NCBI GenBank assembly: GCA_963674625.2
Contig: CAXXXO010000001.1
Span: forward strand, 1 to 64,000
DNA from: JALHFZ01 sp963674625
GTDB lineage: Bacteria > Synergistota > Synergistia > Synergistales > Aminobacteriaceae
Direction of reading: 5' to 3'
DNA length: 64,000 nt
This document shows positions 26,539 to 34,429 of this stretch, one piece after another (within the stretch, counting starts at the first letter, position 1; the number at the start of each line of letters is the position of its first letter). A program made the position numbers and the translations under genes. Under the pieces are notes generated by a model that was given only the letters and a program-made list of their open reading frames with translations, was not told where the DNA came from and made no database searches.

Positions 26539-27224
26539 GGGCCGTCAGCGAGAAAATATTTGACTATGCAGTACAGGGCTCTCACGCCGTCCCGAAGACC
26601 GATCTTCTTTCCATCTGCATATCCTCGGGGAGCGTAGGAAACGGGCACTTCACAGACCCTGCATTTTTTCCTGGCAATTTTCGCCGTGACTTCGGGGTCG
26701 AAGCCGAAGCGGTTTTCCCGCAGCACAACCGACTGGATAATCTCCCTTCTGAAGACCTTGTAGCACGTTTCCATGTCCGTGAGTTCGAGTCCGGTCAGCA
26801 GATTCGAGAAGGCGGTCAGAAAACCATTTATTCCCCGGTGCCACCATGGACCCGGGTAGTTTTTTCGTCCGGAGAAGCGGGATCCGTAGACCACGTCAGC
26901 CCGGCCCTCGAGAAGGGGTTCGAGAAGACGGGGATATTCCCCCGGATCGTACTCAAGGTCTGCATCCTGAATGAGTACGAAGTCCCCCGTCGCCCGGGCT
27001 ATACCCGTCCTGAGAGCCGCCCCCTTTCCTGAATTCCGCTCGTGCAGCAGAAGGTGGTCGATCCGGTCCCTGTTTTTCCTGAGAATTTCTCCTGTGCAGT
27101 CCGTGGAGCTGTCATCCACAACGATGATCTCGAGGGGCTGGTAGGGTCCTTCCCGCACCGACCGGATCAGGGTTTCGATGGTGCGCTCCTCGTTGAAGCA
27201 GGGAATGACGACCGAGAGCTTCAT
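26535..27224 (-). CDS. GT2 glycosyltransferase (dolichyl-phosphate mannose synthase-like, no membrane tail)
   Basis: 229 residues. It shows KLSVVIPCFNEERTIETLI, VVDDSSTDCTGEIL, NSGKGAALRTGIARATGDFVLIQDADLEYDP, VYGSRFSGRKNYPG and TDMETCYKVFRREII. This is the soluble GT2 subtype that transfers a sugar from a nucleotide donor to polyprenyl phosphate or a related acceptor. It overlaps the UDP-sugar decarboxylase gene upstream and the membrane protein downstream by 4 bp each. It is likely to pair with that membrane protein, with the lipid-linked sugar flipped and used outside. Confidence 0.8.
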   Translation of the reverse strand: MKLSVVIPCFNEERTIETLIRSVREGPYQPLEIIVVDDSSTDCTGEILRKNRDRIDHLLLHERNSGKGAALRTGIARATGDFVLIQDADLEYDPGEYPRLLEPLLEGRADVVYGSRFSGRKNYPGPWWHRGINGFLTAFSNLLTGLELTDMETCYKVFRREIIQSVVLRENRFGFDPEVTAKIARKKCRVCEVPVSYAPRGYADGKKIGLRDGVRALYCIVKYFLADGP

Positions 27225-28174
27225 CTCCGGACACCGGAGGCGGATCTGAAGAAGCGAATGGTCTCTTTGAGTCCTTCGTCCAGGGATACTTTCTGCGTGA
27301 AGTTCAGCAGCCTGCGGGCCTTGGAGATATCGGGCTTTCTGCGGACAGGATCGTCCGGCGGAAGGGGCCTGTATGCGATGGCCGAGGGTGAGCCCGTCAG
27401 CAGGAGGATTTTCTCTGCCAGGGCGAACATCGTTATTTCTTCTGGATTGCCCAGGTTGAGAGGTCCCGGCTCTTCTTCCGCAAGGTCCATGAAGGAGAGG
27501 AGCCCTTCGACCAGGTCAGAGACGAAGAGAAAACTCCTGGTCTGAAGGCCGTTTCCGAAGAGGGTTATATCCTCTCCCCTGAGAGCCTGGATTATGAAGG
27601 AGCTGACCACCCGGCCGTCATCGGCGGCCATTCCAGGACCATAGGTATTGAAGATCCTCGCGACTTTAATGGACAGGCCGTACTGCCTGCGATAATCGAA
27701 GAACAGGCACTCGGCGCATCGTTTTCCCTCGTCGTAGCATGACCGCAGGCCTATGGGGTTCACCCTCCCGGCGTACTCCTCGGGCTGGGGATGCACTTCA
27801 GGGTCGCCGTACACTTCAGAGGTCGAAGCCTGAAGGATCCTGGCCCCTGTTTTTCTGGCAAGCTCGAGGGCATTCACCGCTCCGTAGACATTCGTCTTCA
27901 GAGTGTTCACAGGATCTTTCTGGTACTGTACAGGGCTTGCGGGACAGGCGAGATTGAAGATCTTCTCCGTTTCGGCCTGGAAGGGAACCGTCACGTCATG
28001 CTCCACGGCCTGAAATCCGGGATTCTGAAGAAGGGAGGCAATGGACTCCCTTCTGGACGTGGAGAAATTATCGAGGCAGAAGACCTGCTCATTCCTTTCG
28101 AGCAGCCTCCGACAGAGGTGGGTTCCGATAAATCCGGCCCCTCCTGTTACAAGGACTTTTCCTTTCCCTTCCAT
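27221..28174 (-). CDS. NAD-dependent sugar epimerase/dehydratase, UDP-glucuronate decarboxylase-like
   Basis: 317 residues from ATG 28174 (MEGKGKVLVTGGAGFIGTHL). Motifs include FCLDNFSTSRRESI, the family-typical IFNLACPASPVQYQKDPV, LQASTSEVYGDPEVHPQPE, the catalytic Y/K region RSCYDEGKRCAECLFFDYRRQ, and ARIFNTYGPGM. These match UDP-xylose synthase (Uxs), which decarboxylates UDP-glucuronate. The longer upstream frame lacks a credible start. It would supply UDP-xylose, or a related sugar, for the two GT4s in the same operon. Confidence 0.85.
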   Translation of the reverse strand: MEGKGKVLVTGGAGFIGTHLCRRLLERNEQVFCLDNFSTSRRESIASLLQNPGFQAVEHDVTVPFQAETEKIFNLACPASPVQYQKDPVNTLKTNVYGAVNALELARKTGARILQASTSEVYGDPEVHPQPEEYAGRVNPIGLRSCYDEGKRCAECLFFDYRRQYGLSIKVARIFNTYGPGMAADDGRVVSSFIIQALRGEDITLFGNGLQTRSFLFVSDLVEGLLSFMDLAEEEPGPLNLGNPEEITMFALAEKILLLTGSPSAIAYRPLPPDDPVRRKPDISKARRLLNFTQKVSLDEGLKETIRFFRSASGVRR

Positions 28175-28214
28175 GCGTCTTCTCCCTTTCCGATTGTTTC
28201 CGCAGAAAAGTTTA

Positions 28215-29348
28215 TCATGAAGTATAGAGCTTCCAATACTCCTGCAGCATGCGCTCCTCCGAAAAGAAATTTTCCGCCCGGGCCGCTGCCTTCTTCCCGA
28301 GCAGGTCATGCCGGGAGCTATCCTCCAGCACCCATTTCACGCATTCGGCGAGACTGGCAGGGTCCGCCGGCCGGGCGACTCTCCCCGTGACTCCGTCGAG
28401 ATTGTAAAAGCTCGTCCCGGTTCCGAGGCTTGTGGTAACGATTGGAAGACCCGCCATCATCGCCTCGATTCCCACGATGCCGAAGGCCTCCGTCCGGTGG
28501 GTTGAGGGAAGAACGAAGACGTCGGCGTTCTGGAATATGGCGGGGTAGAGTTCATCATCCACAGGGGGGATCATTCTGACCCGGGATGAGAGGCCGAGAT
28601 CCTTGATTTTTCTTCTCAGCGCATCTTCCTCGGAGCCCTCTCCCACCATGAGCAGGCTGCATCCCGGCAAAAGAGCCATGGCATCCAGCAGATGGGAAAG
28701 GCCTTTGTAGTAGGCGAATCGGCCGGCGAAGAGGAGCCGGGGGCGGGGAAGAAGGGCGGCGAGAGCTTCCCCCCGGGCCAGATTTTCTTCGCTGAGGTTC
28801 TGCATCCTCCTCCGGGAGATTCCGTAGGGGATGACAGTTGTTTTCCTGCGGAAATGGACGAGATTGGGAGAGCTTTCGAGGTATTCCGGGCTCGCGCAGA
28901 CGATGGAGTCGCATCTCTTCAGAAAGGCCCGGCTGAGCCTGTTGTATGCCGGGACAAGCCATGCGGGCCGGGCCGCTTCGGAGTGGTAGGTGCACAGGAT
29001 TTTCCCTCCCCTTGAAAAGGGGAGACGGGACGCGAGAAGGGCGATCTCGCCGATGGGGTTCGGATAATGAAAATGAAGGACATCCGCATCGCCCGCGAAG
29101 GAAGAGAAAAGCTTCAGAAAGGAGAAAGAGAGCCGGGCGCTTCCGATACGGCAATTCACCGGTGCCCGGACCACTTCCACTCCGCCGGTCGTCTCTTCGG
29201 AATAACGGATTCCCGTGCAGAGTACCCTGGTCCGCACCCCCTGCCGTGCCCAATGTTCCGCCAGCTGCCTGACCACGGTCTCTATCCCTCCGATATGGGG
29301 GGAGTATTCCTTGTTGAGAAGCAGAACTGAGCGCGGAAAGCCATTCAT
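28215..29348 (-). CDS. GT4 glycosyltransferase
   Basis: 377 residues. It has the GT4 N-terminal glycine loop EYSPHIGGIETVVRQLAEHWA, VLHFHYPNP, CTYHSEA, a GTPase-free Rossmann pair, FAGRFAYYKGLSHLLDAM and the donor-binding PSTHRTEAFGIVGIEAMMAGLPIV. It overlaps the neighbouring GT4 by 4 bp. The donor and linkage cannot be read from sequence. The GGIE...TH-R variant of the E-x7-E motif is typical of WcaI/PimB-like enzymes that accept GDP- or UDP-sugars. Confidence 0.82.
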   Translation of the reverse strand: MNGFPRSVLLLNKEYSPHIGGIETVVRQLAEHWARQGVRTRVLCTGIRYSEETTGGVEVVRAPVNCRIGSARLSFSFLKLFSSFAGDADVLHFHYPNPIGEIALLASRLPFSRGGKILCTYHSEAARPAWLVPAYNRLSRAFLKRCDSIVCASPEYLESSPNLVHFRRKTTVIPYGISRRRMQNLSEENLARGEALAALLPRPRLLFAGRFAYYKGLSHLLDAMALLPGCSLLMVGEGSEEDALRRKIKDLGLSSRVRMIPPVDDELYPAIFQNADVFVLPSTHRTEAFGIVGIEAMMAGLPIVTTSLGTGTSFYNLDGVTGRVARPADPASLAECVKWVLEDSSRHDLLGKKAAARAENFFSEERMLQEYWKLYTS

Positions 29349-30514
29349 CGGGGGGGCACTTCTTCGAGAAGGGATGCGAAGAAGGAGCTGTGCTCCTCCG
29401 CAGATTTCCTCCAGGAAAATCCGGCTGCCCGTTGCAGCCCCCGGGAGGAGAGGGAGGAACGCAGCTCCTCATCTGAAAGAAGTTTCTCCATTGCGGAGCT
29501 CAAATCCTCCTCGTTCTGAGGGTCGAAGAGAAGGGCCCCTTCGCCGCAGACCTCGGGAAGGCACGAAGCCCTGGAGGCGAGAACCGGAGCTCCGCAGGCC
29601 ATCGCTTCCAGGAGGGGAAGGCCGAATCCCTCGTAGAGGGAGGGATAGATGAAAAGAGAGGCCCCGGAGTAGAGGACCGAGAGGATTTCTTCAGTGACCG
29701 GTCCCAGAGAAGTCACGCCGGGAGTAGAGGCGATTTCCCTCTCGATCTCCCGGTTATTCCATCCCTCGGCTCCTGCGAGAAGAAGGGGAAATTCCCTCCG
29801 CATTTTTTCCGGAAGCCCCGACCATCCCCTGATCGTCCGCAGGATATTTTTTCGGGGTTCGAAGGTGCCCGTTTGGAGAACATACCGCTCGGGAAGAGAG
29901 AGGGAGCGCAGTGTTTCTCCGACAAGGGCGGAGGAGCGGGGAAAAAAGAAGGAGTGATCCACTCCGCAGTGGATGGAACGGATTTTTTCCGGGGGCAGGG
30001 GAAGAATGGAAAGAGCTTCCTCCCGGACGAAATCCGAGTCGGTGATGACGGCGTCGATCTTCCCGAGGTTTTCTTTGAAATGACGGGTCATCACCTCCAC
30101 CCTCTCCGGAGGGTGCCATTCGGGGTGATGGAGCCAGGAGAAATCGTGCATCGTTGCCACGGTGATTCGCCCTCTCTTCTGGAGAGATGCGAGAGGCACG
30201 ATTGCGGGCTCCCAGTAGAGATCGAATTCCCGCCGGGAAAATTTTGCCCCCAGGAAGAGCGCTCGGCGAAAAATGGATTTCAAAAGGGGATTTTGCCTGA
30301 GAAACCGTAAGGGAAAGGAGGATCCGATTCCATCCCCGGTTCCCTGGCCCTGAGCGAGAAGAGTTTTGCTGAAATAGCCGTAATAATAGCTGCAGTCCCA
30401 TTCCCTCTCAACGGAGGAAAAGTGCCTGCAGATTTCCCGGGTATACCTGCCGATGCCTGTCTGGGGCGAAAGAAGGGATATTCCGTTGACGAGAAGGGTG
30501 GCCGGGGGAGGCAT
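29345..30514 (-). CDS. GT4 glycosyltransferase
   Basis: 389 residues. It shows LSPQTGIGRYTREICRHF at the N-terminus, TVATMHDFSWLHHPEWHP, VITDSDFVREE, LQTGTFEPRKNILRTIRGW, and the donor site YPSLYEGFGLPLLEAMACGAPVLAS. This is the mannosyltransferase-like GT4 subfamily also seen in the modules of the 20390 gene. It sits directly after the initiating transferase, so it is a good candidate for adding the second sugar. Spacing to that gene is 1 base. Confidence 0.82.
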   Translation of the reverse strand: MPPPATLLVNGISLLSPQTGIGRYTREICRHFSSVEREWDCSYYYGYFSKTLLAQGQGTGDGIGSSFPLRFLRQNPLLKSIFRRALFLGAKFSRREFDLYWEPAIVPLASLQKRGRITVATMHDFSWLHHPEWHPPERVEVMTRHFKENLGKIDAVITDSDFVREEALSILPLPPEKIRSIHCGVDHSFFFPRSSALVGETLRSLSLPERYVLQTGTFEPRKNILRTIRGWSGLPEKMRREFPLLLAGAEGWNNREIEREIASTPGVTSLGPVTEEILSVLYSGASLFIYPSLYEGFGLPLLEAMACGAPVLASRASCLPEVCGEGALLFDPQNEEDLSSAMEKLLSDEELRSSLSSRGLQRAAGFSWRKSAEEHSSFFASLLEEVPPR

Positions 30515-30515
30515 T

Positions 30516-31808
30516 CTATTTGCTCCCCCTCATGCCGAGCATGATCTGCACGGTCTTGAGGGCAATCTCCAGGTCCAGCAGGGGAGAGGCGTTTTTTACG
30601 TAGAAAAGGTCGTATTCCAGCTTCCTGACCGTTTCTTCCCGGTTGGAGGCATAGGCGTCGTTGATCTGCGCCCACCCCGTGATTCCCGGCCGGAGGCGTG
30701 ACCTCAGGAAGTAAAAGGGGATCTCCCGCTCATATCGGCGGTCGAATTCCACCTGCTCCGGTCGGGGACCGATGAGGCTCATCTCCCCTTTCAGCACGTT
30801 CCAGAGCTGGGGGAGTTCGTCGAGACGGGTCTTTCTGAAAAATCGTCCCAGGGGAGTAATCCTGTCCATATTGTCCCCCGCGAAGGAGGGGGCTTTACCG
30901 TCGGTCTCTTTCATCGTGCGGAACTTGCGGAGTGTGAATACTGAGCCGTTCCGGCCAACCCGGGGCTGACTGTAGAAAAGGGGAAATCCCATGGTCAGAG
31001 CGATGCCCCCTGCTATCAGAAGCATGACCGGAAGAAAAAGGACGGAAAGAAAAGCTGCCAGGAGAATGTCCCGCGCCCGGGAGTAGGCCAGAGGAGATCG
31101 TGTTCGAAGGGAGATGTCGTAATAGCCCCCAAAAGCCTGAAGAATGGAGAGGGGAATGCGCTGCAGGGTGAACTCGGCGATTTCGCAGAGATATTTCACC
31201 TGAAATCCTCTTTTCATGCGTTCTTCCAGCAGGCCGGCGAGATTTGGATCCTTCATTGAGCCCGGATCCGTGAGGACGACGCCTGTCGCCTCCGGGTGAT
31301 CCCGGAGCCAGGAGGCAAGGCGGCCGGTCTCGGCTGGAATGAAGGTCTCAGGGTGGATTTTTTCTTTTGTTCGCTCGGAAATTTCTCTGAAGATAGGCTC
31401 CCATGAGAGATCTCCCAGAACAAGAACCCTCTCCCGGGGAAGAAAACGGAGAAGTAAAACGGAGAAGGCGCTGTGGAGAAGGGGAAGAACGGCGAAGAAC
31501 ACCAGAAAAACCCCAAAGGCGGAAGTCCCCCTGAAGGGCTCATCAAAAAAAACGAGAAAGAAAAAACAGACCGGAAGGGAAAGGATCAGGGCGCCGATGC
31601 ATGCTGAGGCAATGGAGGCCGGACTGTTGTGGTCCGTAAAGTCGAAGCACCGGAAAGAATAAAGTGAAGTAAGGCAGATTCCGGTGAGAAGGCCGGTGAA
31701 CTGAGATGAGAAAAGTCCAGGGAGGGATAATCCCGTGAAGAGGATCATTCCGTCGAGAAAGAACAGGATGAATTTGGCCATTCGAAAATTGAGAAAAAGA
31801 GTCGACAT
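30516..31808 (-). CDS. Polyprenyl-phosphate sugar-phosphate transferase (initiating transferase, WbaP/WcaJ type)
   Basis: 430 residues from ATG 31808, behind GGGAG at 6-base spacing; the much longer upstream frame has no credible start. Four N-terminal membrane helices (first FILFFLDGMILF) precede a CoA-binding-like domain (ERVLVLGDLSWEPIFREI). A further helix (DILLAAFLSVLFLPVMLLIA) leads to the catalytic domain, with SQPRVGRNGSVFTLRKFRTM, RLDELPQLWNVLKGEMSLIGPRPE and RPGITGWAQIN. It puts the first sugar-1-phosphate on undecaprenyl phosphate and begins the unit assembled by this operon. Confidence 0.88.
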   Translation of the reverse strand: MSTLFLNFRMAKFILFFLDGMILFTGLSLPGLFSSQFTGLLTGICLTSLYSFRCFDFTDHNSPASIASACIGALILSLPVCFFFLVFFDEPFRGTSAFGVFLVFFAVLPLLHSAFSVLLLRFLPRERVLVLGDLSWEPIFREISERTKEKIHPETFIPAETGRLASWLRDHPEATGVVLTDPGSMKDPNLAGLLEERMKRGFQVKYLCEIAEFTLQRIPLSILQAFGGYYDISLRTRSPLAYSRARDILLAAFLSVLFLPVMLLIAGGIALTMGFPLFYSQPRVGRNGSVFTLRKFRTMKETDGKAPSFAGDNMDRITPLGRFFRKTRLDELPQLWNVLKGEMSLIGPRPEQVEFDRRYEREIPFYFLRSRLRPGITGWAQINDAYASNREETVRKLEYDLFYVKNASPLLDLEIALKTVQIMLGMRGSK

Positions 31809-31842
31809 GAAAGCTCCCGCCGATGCAGAAAGATTGATCTTG

Positions 31843-31848
31843 ATTATA
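31843..31848 (-). promoter_or_regulatory. -10 element of the initiating-transferase operon
   Basis: On the reverse strand TATAAT occurs at 31848-31843, about 35 bases before ATG 31808. No strong -35 match is seen at 16-18 bases. It is the only perfect -10 hexamer ahead of the six-gene reverse operon. Confidence 0.45.
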
Positions 31849-31948
31849 CACAGAGAGGCTTTGTTTGTGTTCTGGGATGGCGTCAGGAAAAGGGGAATTT
31901 TGCGGAGAGGACAAATCGGGAACATTTCAGGAAGTTCCTGAGAAAGAG

Positions 31949-31999
31949 AGACCGAAAGAGAAAGACAGGGAAGAATCTCCTGTCTTTCTCTTTCGGTCT
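31949..31999. terminator. 21-bp perfect inverted repeat between two reverse operons
   Basis: The arm 31949-31969 (AGACCGAAAGAGAAAGACAG plus G) is perfectly complementary to 31979-31999, with a 9-base loop. It lies downstream of the small envelope operon (stop at 32021) and upstream of the initiating transferase. No clear U tract follows on the reverse strand, so a simple intrinsic terminator is only one reading. It could also be an mRNA-stability or processing element. Confidence 0.55.
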
Positions 32000-32020
32000 T
32001 ATGTCTCCGACGGTGTTTTT

Positions 32021-32230
32021 TCAGGACTCTATCGCGCGCTCCATAATCCGCAGGATCATGCTGCGCACTCTCCTGGACGCGCCGGCCGCTATTCCAATAG
32101 CGAGGCATGCCAGAAGCATGGAGCCTGGCTTCTGCCGGGCTGCCCCGTAAAAGCGGAGCATGGGCGGAGAAAGCTGCGGAAGGGCGATGGAACGTCTCAG
32201 CTTTTCCTTCGCCTCGGCGACGGTCAGCAT
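32021..32230 (-). CDS. Small membrane protein, third gene of the DUF883/DUF1469 operon
   Basis: 69 residues from ATG 32230, which overlaps the stop of the preceding gene (ATGCTGA); an ATG at 32251 would add seven residues. An amphipathic N-terminus (VAEAKEKLRRS) leads to one hydrophobic helix (GSMLLACLAIGIAAGAS), then a basic tail with an MILRIMERA helix. By order and size it takes the position of the YqjK-like third gene in proteobacterial elaB/yqjD-yqjE operons, though I see no sequence proof of homology. Confidence 0.55.
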   Translation of the reverse strand: MLTVAEAKEKLRRSIALPQLSPPMLRFYGAARQKPGSMLLACLAIGIAAGASRRVRSMILRIMERAIES

Positions 32231-32502
32231 ATCTTGCGACGGACGAACCATAGCAGGCCTCCCGAAATGGCCAGGGCGACAAGTCCGCAGAGAAAAAGGG
32301 CTGAGATCTGCGTCATGGTGCCCAGAAGCCAGAGATAGAGTACGTTGAAAAAGAACGTCAGGGCTGCCAGAAAGAGAATGCCTGCCAGAAGCACCAGCAC
32401 CAGAGCGACTCCCAGCTTGACGATGCCCTTCCGGGCCGCCCGCACCTCGGCTTCTGCCAGTTCTACGAGGGCAATTGCGAAATCCGACAGGGGAGTCAGC
32501 AT
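32224..32502 (-). CDS. Phage-holin-like DUF1469/YqjE family membrane protein
   Basis: 92 residues from ATG 32502, with AAGGA upstream. An amphipathic N-terminal segment (FAIALVELAEAEVRAARKG) is followed by two long transmembrane helices (LGVALVLVLLAGILFLAALT and ISALFLCGLVALAISGGLLW) and RRK. This is the actinobacterial-holin/YqjE pattern. These proteins are envelope-stress-associated; there is no phage context here. Overlaps with both neighbours imply an operon. Confidence 0.7.
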   Translation of the reverse strand: MLTPLSDFAIALVELAEAEVRAARKGIVKLGVALVLVLLAGILFLAALTFFFNVLYLWLLGTMTQISALFLCGLVALAISGGLLWFVRRKIC

Positions 32503-32510
32503 GGCATTCC

Positions 32511-32825
32511 TTACTTCTTGCTGACGAGCCACCCGATGATGAAACCGACTCCCAGGGTAGTCATCAGGGAAGCGACTGGTTTTTCCTCCACATGGCGCTC
32601 CACCTGGCCGAGCATCTTCTTGCCCTGGTCCTGAACGCTTTCAGCGGCCTTCTGAAGATTTTCCATGAGTTTCTGGGCCTCTTCGTCGAATTTCTTCTTC
32701 GTGGCGGCCAGAACGTCTCCTGCCATGGATCCACCCTGGCCGGCCATTTCGTCCCAGTCACGTTTGAGCTGGTCGAAGTTCTTTTTAAGATTATCAATTT
32801 CCTGCTGAAGATTGCGTTCTGCCAT
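32511..32825 (-). CDS. DUF883/ElaB/YqjD-like inner-membrane-anchored protein
   Basis: 104 residues. A long charged coiled-coil helix (LQQEIDNLKKNFDQLKRDWD, then KKKFDEEAQKLMENLQKAAE) ends in HVEEKPVASLMTTLGVGFIIGWLVSKK. The EKP...GVGFIIGWL tail anchor is diagnostic of the ElaB/YqjD family, whose E. coli members bind ribosomes in stationary phase. It is the first gene of the three-gene reverse operon; the upstream sequence carries AAGGAGGGAAAC. Confidence 0.8.
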   Translation of the reverse strand: MAERNLQQEIDNLKKNFDQLKRDWDEMAGQGGSMAGDVLAATKKKFDEEAQKLMENLQKAAESVQDQGKKMLGQVERHVEEKPVASLMTTLGVGFIIGWLVSKK

Positions 32826-33014
32826 GATGTTTCCCTCCTTAGTTTTTCTGAAAATCCATCCCTGTATTCACGGGAAATTTCTGCGCTTTTTCATCCGCTG
32901 CTCCGGCTGCAACCACCCGTGTGGGGTTAGGAAAGCGCGGAGCTCCGTCATTGGTTTGCCCGGCAATTTCTCCTTTATGCCCTGAGAAAATGTTTTGGCG
33001 AGAAGCAAAACTCC

Positions 33015-33179
33015 TTATATCCGGGGTCTTCTGCCCATGATGAAGAACACGATGCCGAGGACCAGTCCGACGACGAAGAGTATCCAGGCGATGTGGACGG
33101 CGGTTCCGGCGATTCCGGTGAAGCCGAGGACTCCGGCGATGAGCGCGATGATTATAAATGTTGCTGCCCAACCTATCAT
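33015..33179 (-). CDS. DUF1328/YtjA-like small membrane protein
   Basis: A 54-codon gene. ATG 33179 follows GGGAGG at 6-base spacing. The protein opens MIGWAATFIIIALIAGVLGF, continues GIAGTAVHIAWILFVVGLVLG, and ends FFIMGRRPRI. Two helices and the W-A-x-x-F-I-I-I-A-x-I-A-x-x-L-G-F pattern are those of DUF1328. Members are commonly found near DUF883 and general-stress genes, as here. Confidence 0.8.
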   Translation of the reverse strand: MIGWAATFIIIALIAGVLGFTGIAGTAVHIAWILFVVGLVLGIVFFIMGRRPRI

Positions 33180-33343
33180 GGTAATCCTCCCTTTCTTAAC
33201 CGGCCGCTGCGGCCGGGTCGTTGAATTCCAAGAGTAAAATCTGATCGTTTATATTGCAGCGTCAATTTTTAACTTCAGAAATTGTTATATCACAACTCAT
33301 TTATAACATTATTGCTGATTTGCGTCAAGCTTATTCCTGACCA

Positions 33344-34102
33344 TCAGGCCGGAGTGTCGATAAATACCGCCTCTGGCGTTCTTTGCACAGACTTGGTCGA
33401 AGGATAGAGCTCCCGAAGACAGGCGTCGCAGAGAGCCTGAAGGCTGGAAACCGTTTTTTCGCCTGGCAGCCCCGAGGCATCGTAGGCCAGAGGCAATTCC
33501 GTGCAGGCGGCGCATATGGGGATATCCCGCTCGCGCCACAAGTTTTCAACCAGGGGGCGAAGAAGTTTCCCCGCCTCTTCGAGGCGGTTTTCCTTCACCA
33601 GTTCGATGCTTCGCTGTACCTGTTCCTGAACTTCGAGGGGCGGAATAAAAAATGTGTATTCCTTTTTCGCCGCGTATTTCTGGTACAGTCCGCTCTCCAT
33701 GGTCCCACGGGTGGCGAGGAGCCAGGCACCCCCGGGATTGAGAGAGGCCGCAGCCTCTACGGTCTCCTCGATGATGTGAACCAGAGGAACGCAGAGATAA
33801 TCCCGGAATCCGTCGATAAAAAAATGCGCCGTATTGCAGGGAACGGCAAGCAGGTCAGCTCCCCAGTCGGAGAGGGTGTTGAGGTCTATTTTCAGCCGTT
33901 CCGTAGGGTCTTCGCCCCGCCCGAGAATTGCGCTGCTGCGGTCGGGTACCGCGGGGTCGGAGAGCAGGTAGATCGTCGGATGCTCCTGATCGGAGGATAC
34001 CGGTGCCCGTTCGGCCAGAAGGCGAAGAAATTCCGCCGTAGCGGCCGGCCCCATGCCCCCGAGAACTCCGAGAATTTTATCGGGCTGCCTTGAACTTCCC
34101 AT
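33344..34102 (-). CDS. Aspartate/glutamate racemase family protein
   Basis: 252 residues from ATG 34102 (GGAGGTG 6-7 bases upstream). It starts KILGVLGGMGPAATAEFLRLL and has the paired catalytic cysteines in LLAVPCNTAHFF and ICAACTELPLAY, with TRGTMESGLYQKY between. This is the PLP-independent aspartate racemase type, giving D-aspartate or D-glutamate for peptidoglycan or amino-acid use. It stands alone, transcribed away from pstS. Confidence 0.85.
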   Translation of the reverse strand: MGSSRQPDKILGVLGGMGPAATAEFLRLLAERAPVSSDQEHPTIYLLSDPAVPDRSSAILGRGEDPTERLKIDLNTLSDWGADLLAVPCNTAHFFIDGFRDYLCVPLVHIIEETVEAAASLNPGGAWLLATRGTMESGLYQKYAAKKEYTFFIPPLEVQEQVQRSIELVKENRLEEAGKLLRPLVENLWRERDIPICAACTELPLAYDASGLPGEKTVSSLQALCDACLRELYPSTKSVQRTPEAVFIDTPA

Positions 34103-34331
34103 TGCAAACACCTCCGAAAGTGATGGAATTCTTTTCAATGCCCTTTTACGAAAAAACCGCCTTTTCCGATCCTGTTTTTCCGGGGGCCTTTGAGTTCCCT
34201 TTACCCTGCGCAATCATCCTATAAGAAACGTTTTGCATAGTCAAATATATGGGCATATTCTTCACAGAAATTGAAAAGTCCAGTTGTGCCGAGTGCATTG
34301 CCCGTTGGACTCTTTACGGAGATCGGGGATT

Positions 34332-34375
34332 GTTACACTTCCGTTACGCCCGGCGGCTGCATCCGTTACAGACAA
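34332..34375 (+). promoter_or_regulatory. Pho-box-like phased repeats upstream of pstS
   Basis: Four consecutive 11-mers begin at 34332: GTTACACTTCC, GTTACGCCCGG, CGGCTGCATCC and GTTACAGACAA. Three of the four open with GTTAC, giving exact 11-base (one helical turn) spacing, as in PhoB operators made of 7+4 base units. A TATACT -10 candidate follows at 34380-34385. Position before pstS and the presence of phoB/phoR in the same cluster support PhoB binding. Confidence 0.65.
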
Positions 34376-34429
34376 TCCCTATACTCGGACGTGATCGAAG
34401 AGAAAGAAAAAAAGGAGGGTTTTTGGAAA

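Noticed and set aside
30516..32282. 588-codon version of the initiating sugar transferase
   Set aside because: The extra N-terminus is low-complexity, crosses the 21-bp inverted repeat and lacks a ribosome-binding site. ATG 31808 has GGGAG and starts the membrane domain properly.
32224..32502. Prophage lysis module, because of a holin-like protein
   Set aside because: There is no endolysin, terminase, portal, integrase or tail gene nearby, and the partner is a DUF883 protein, which points to the chromosomal YqjE-type set.
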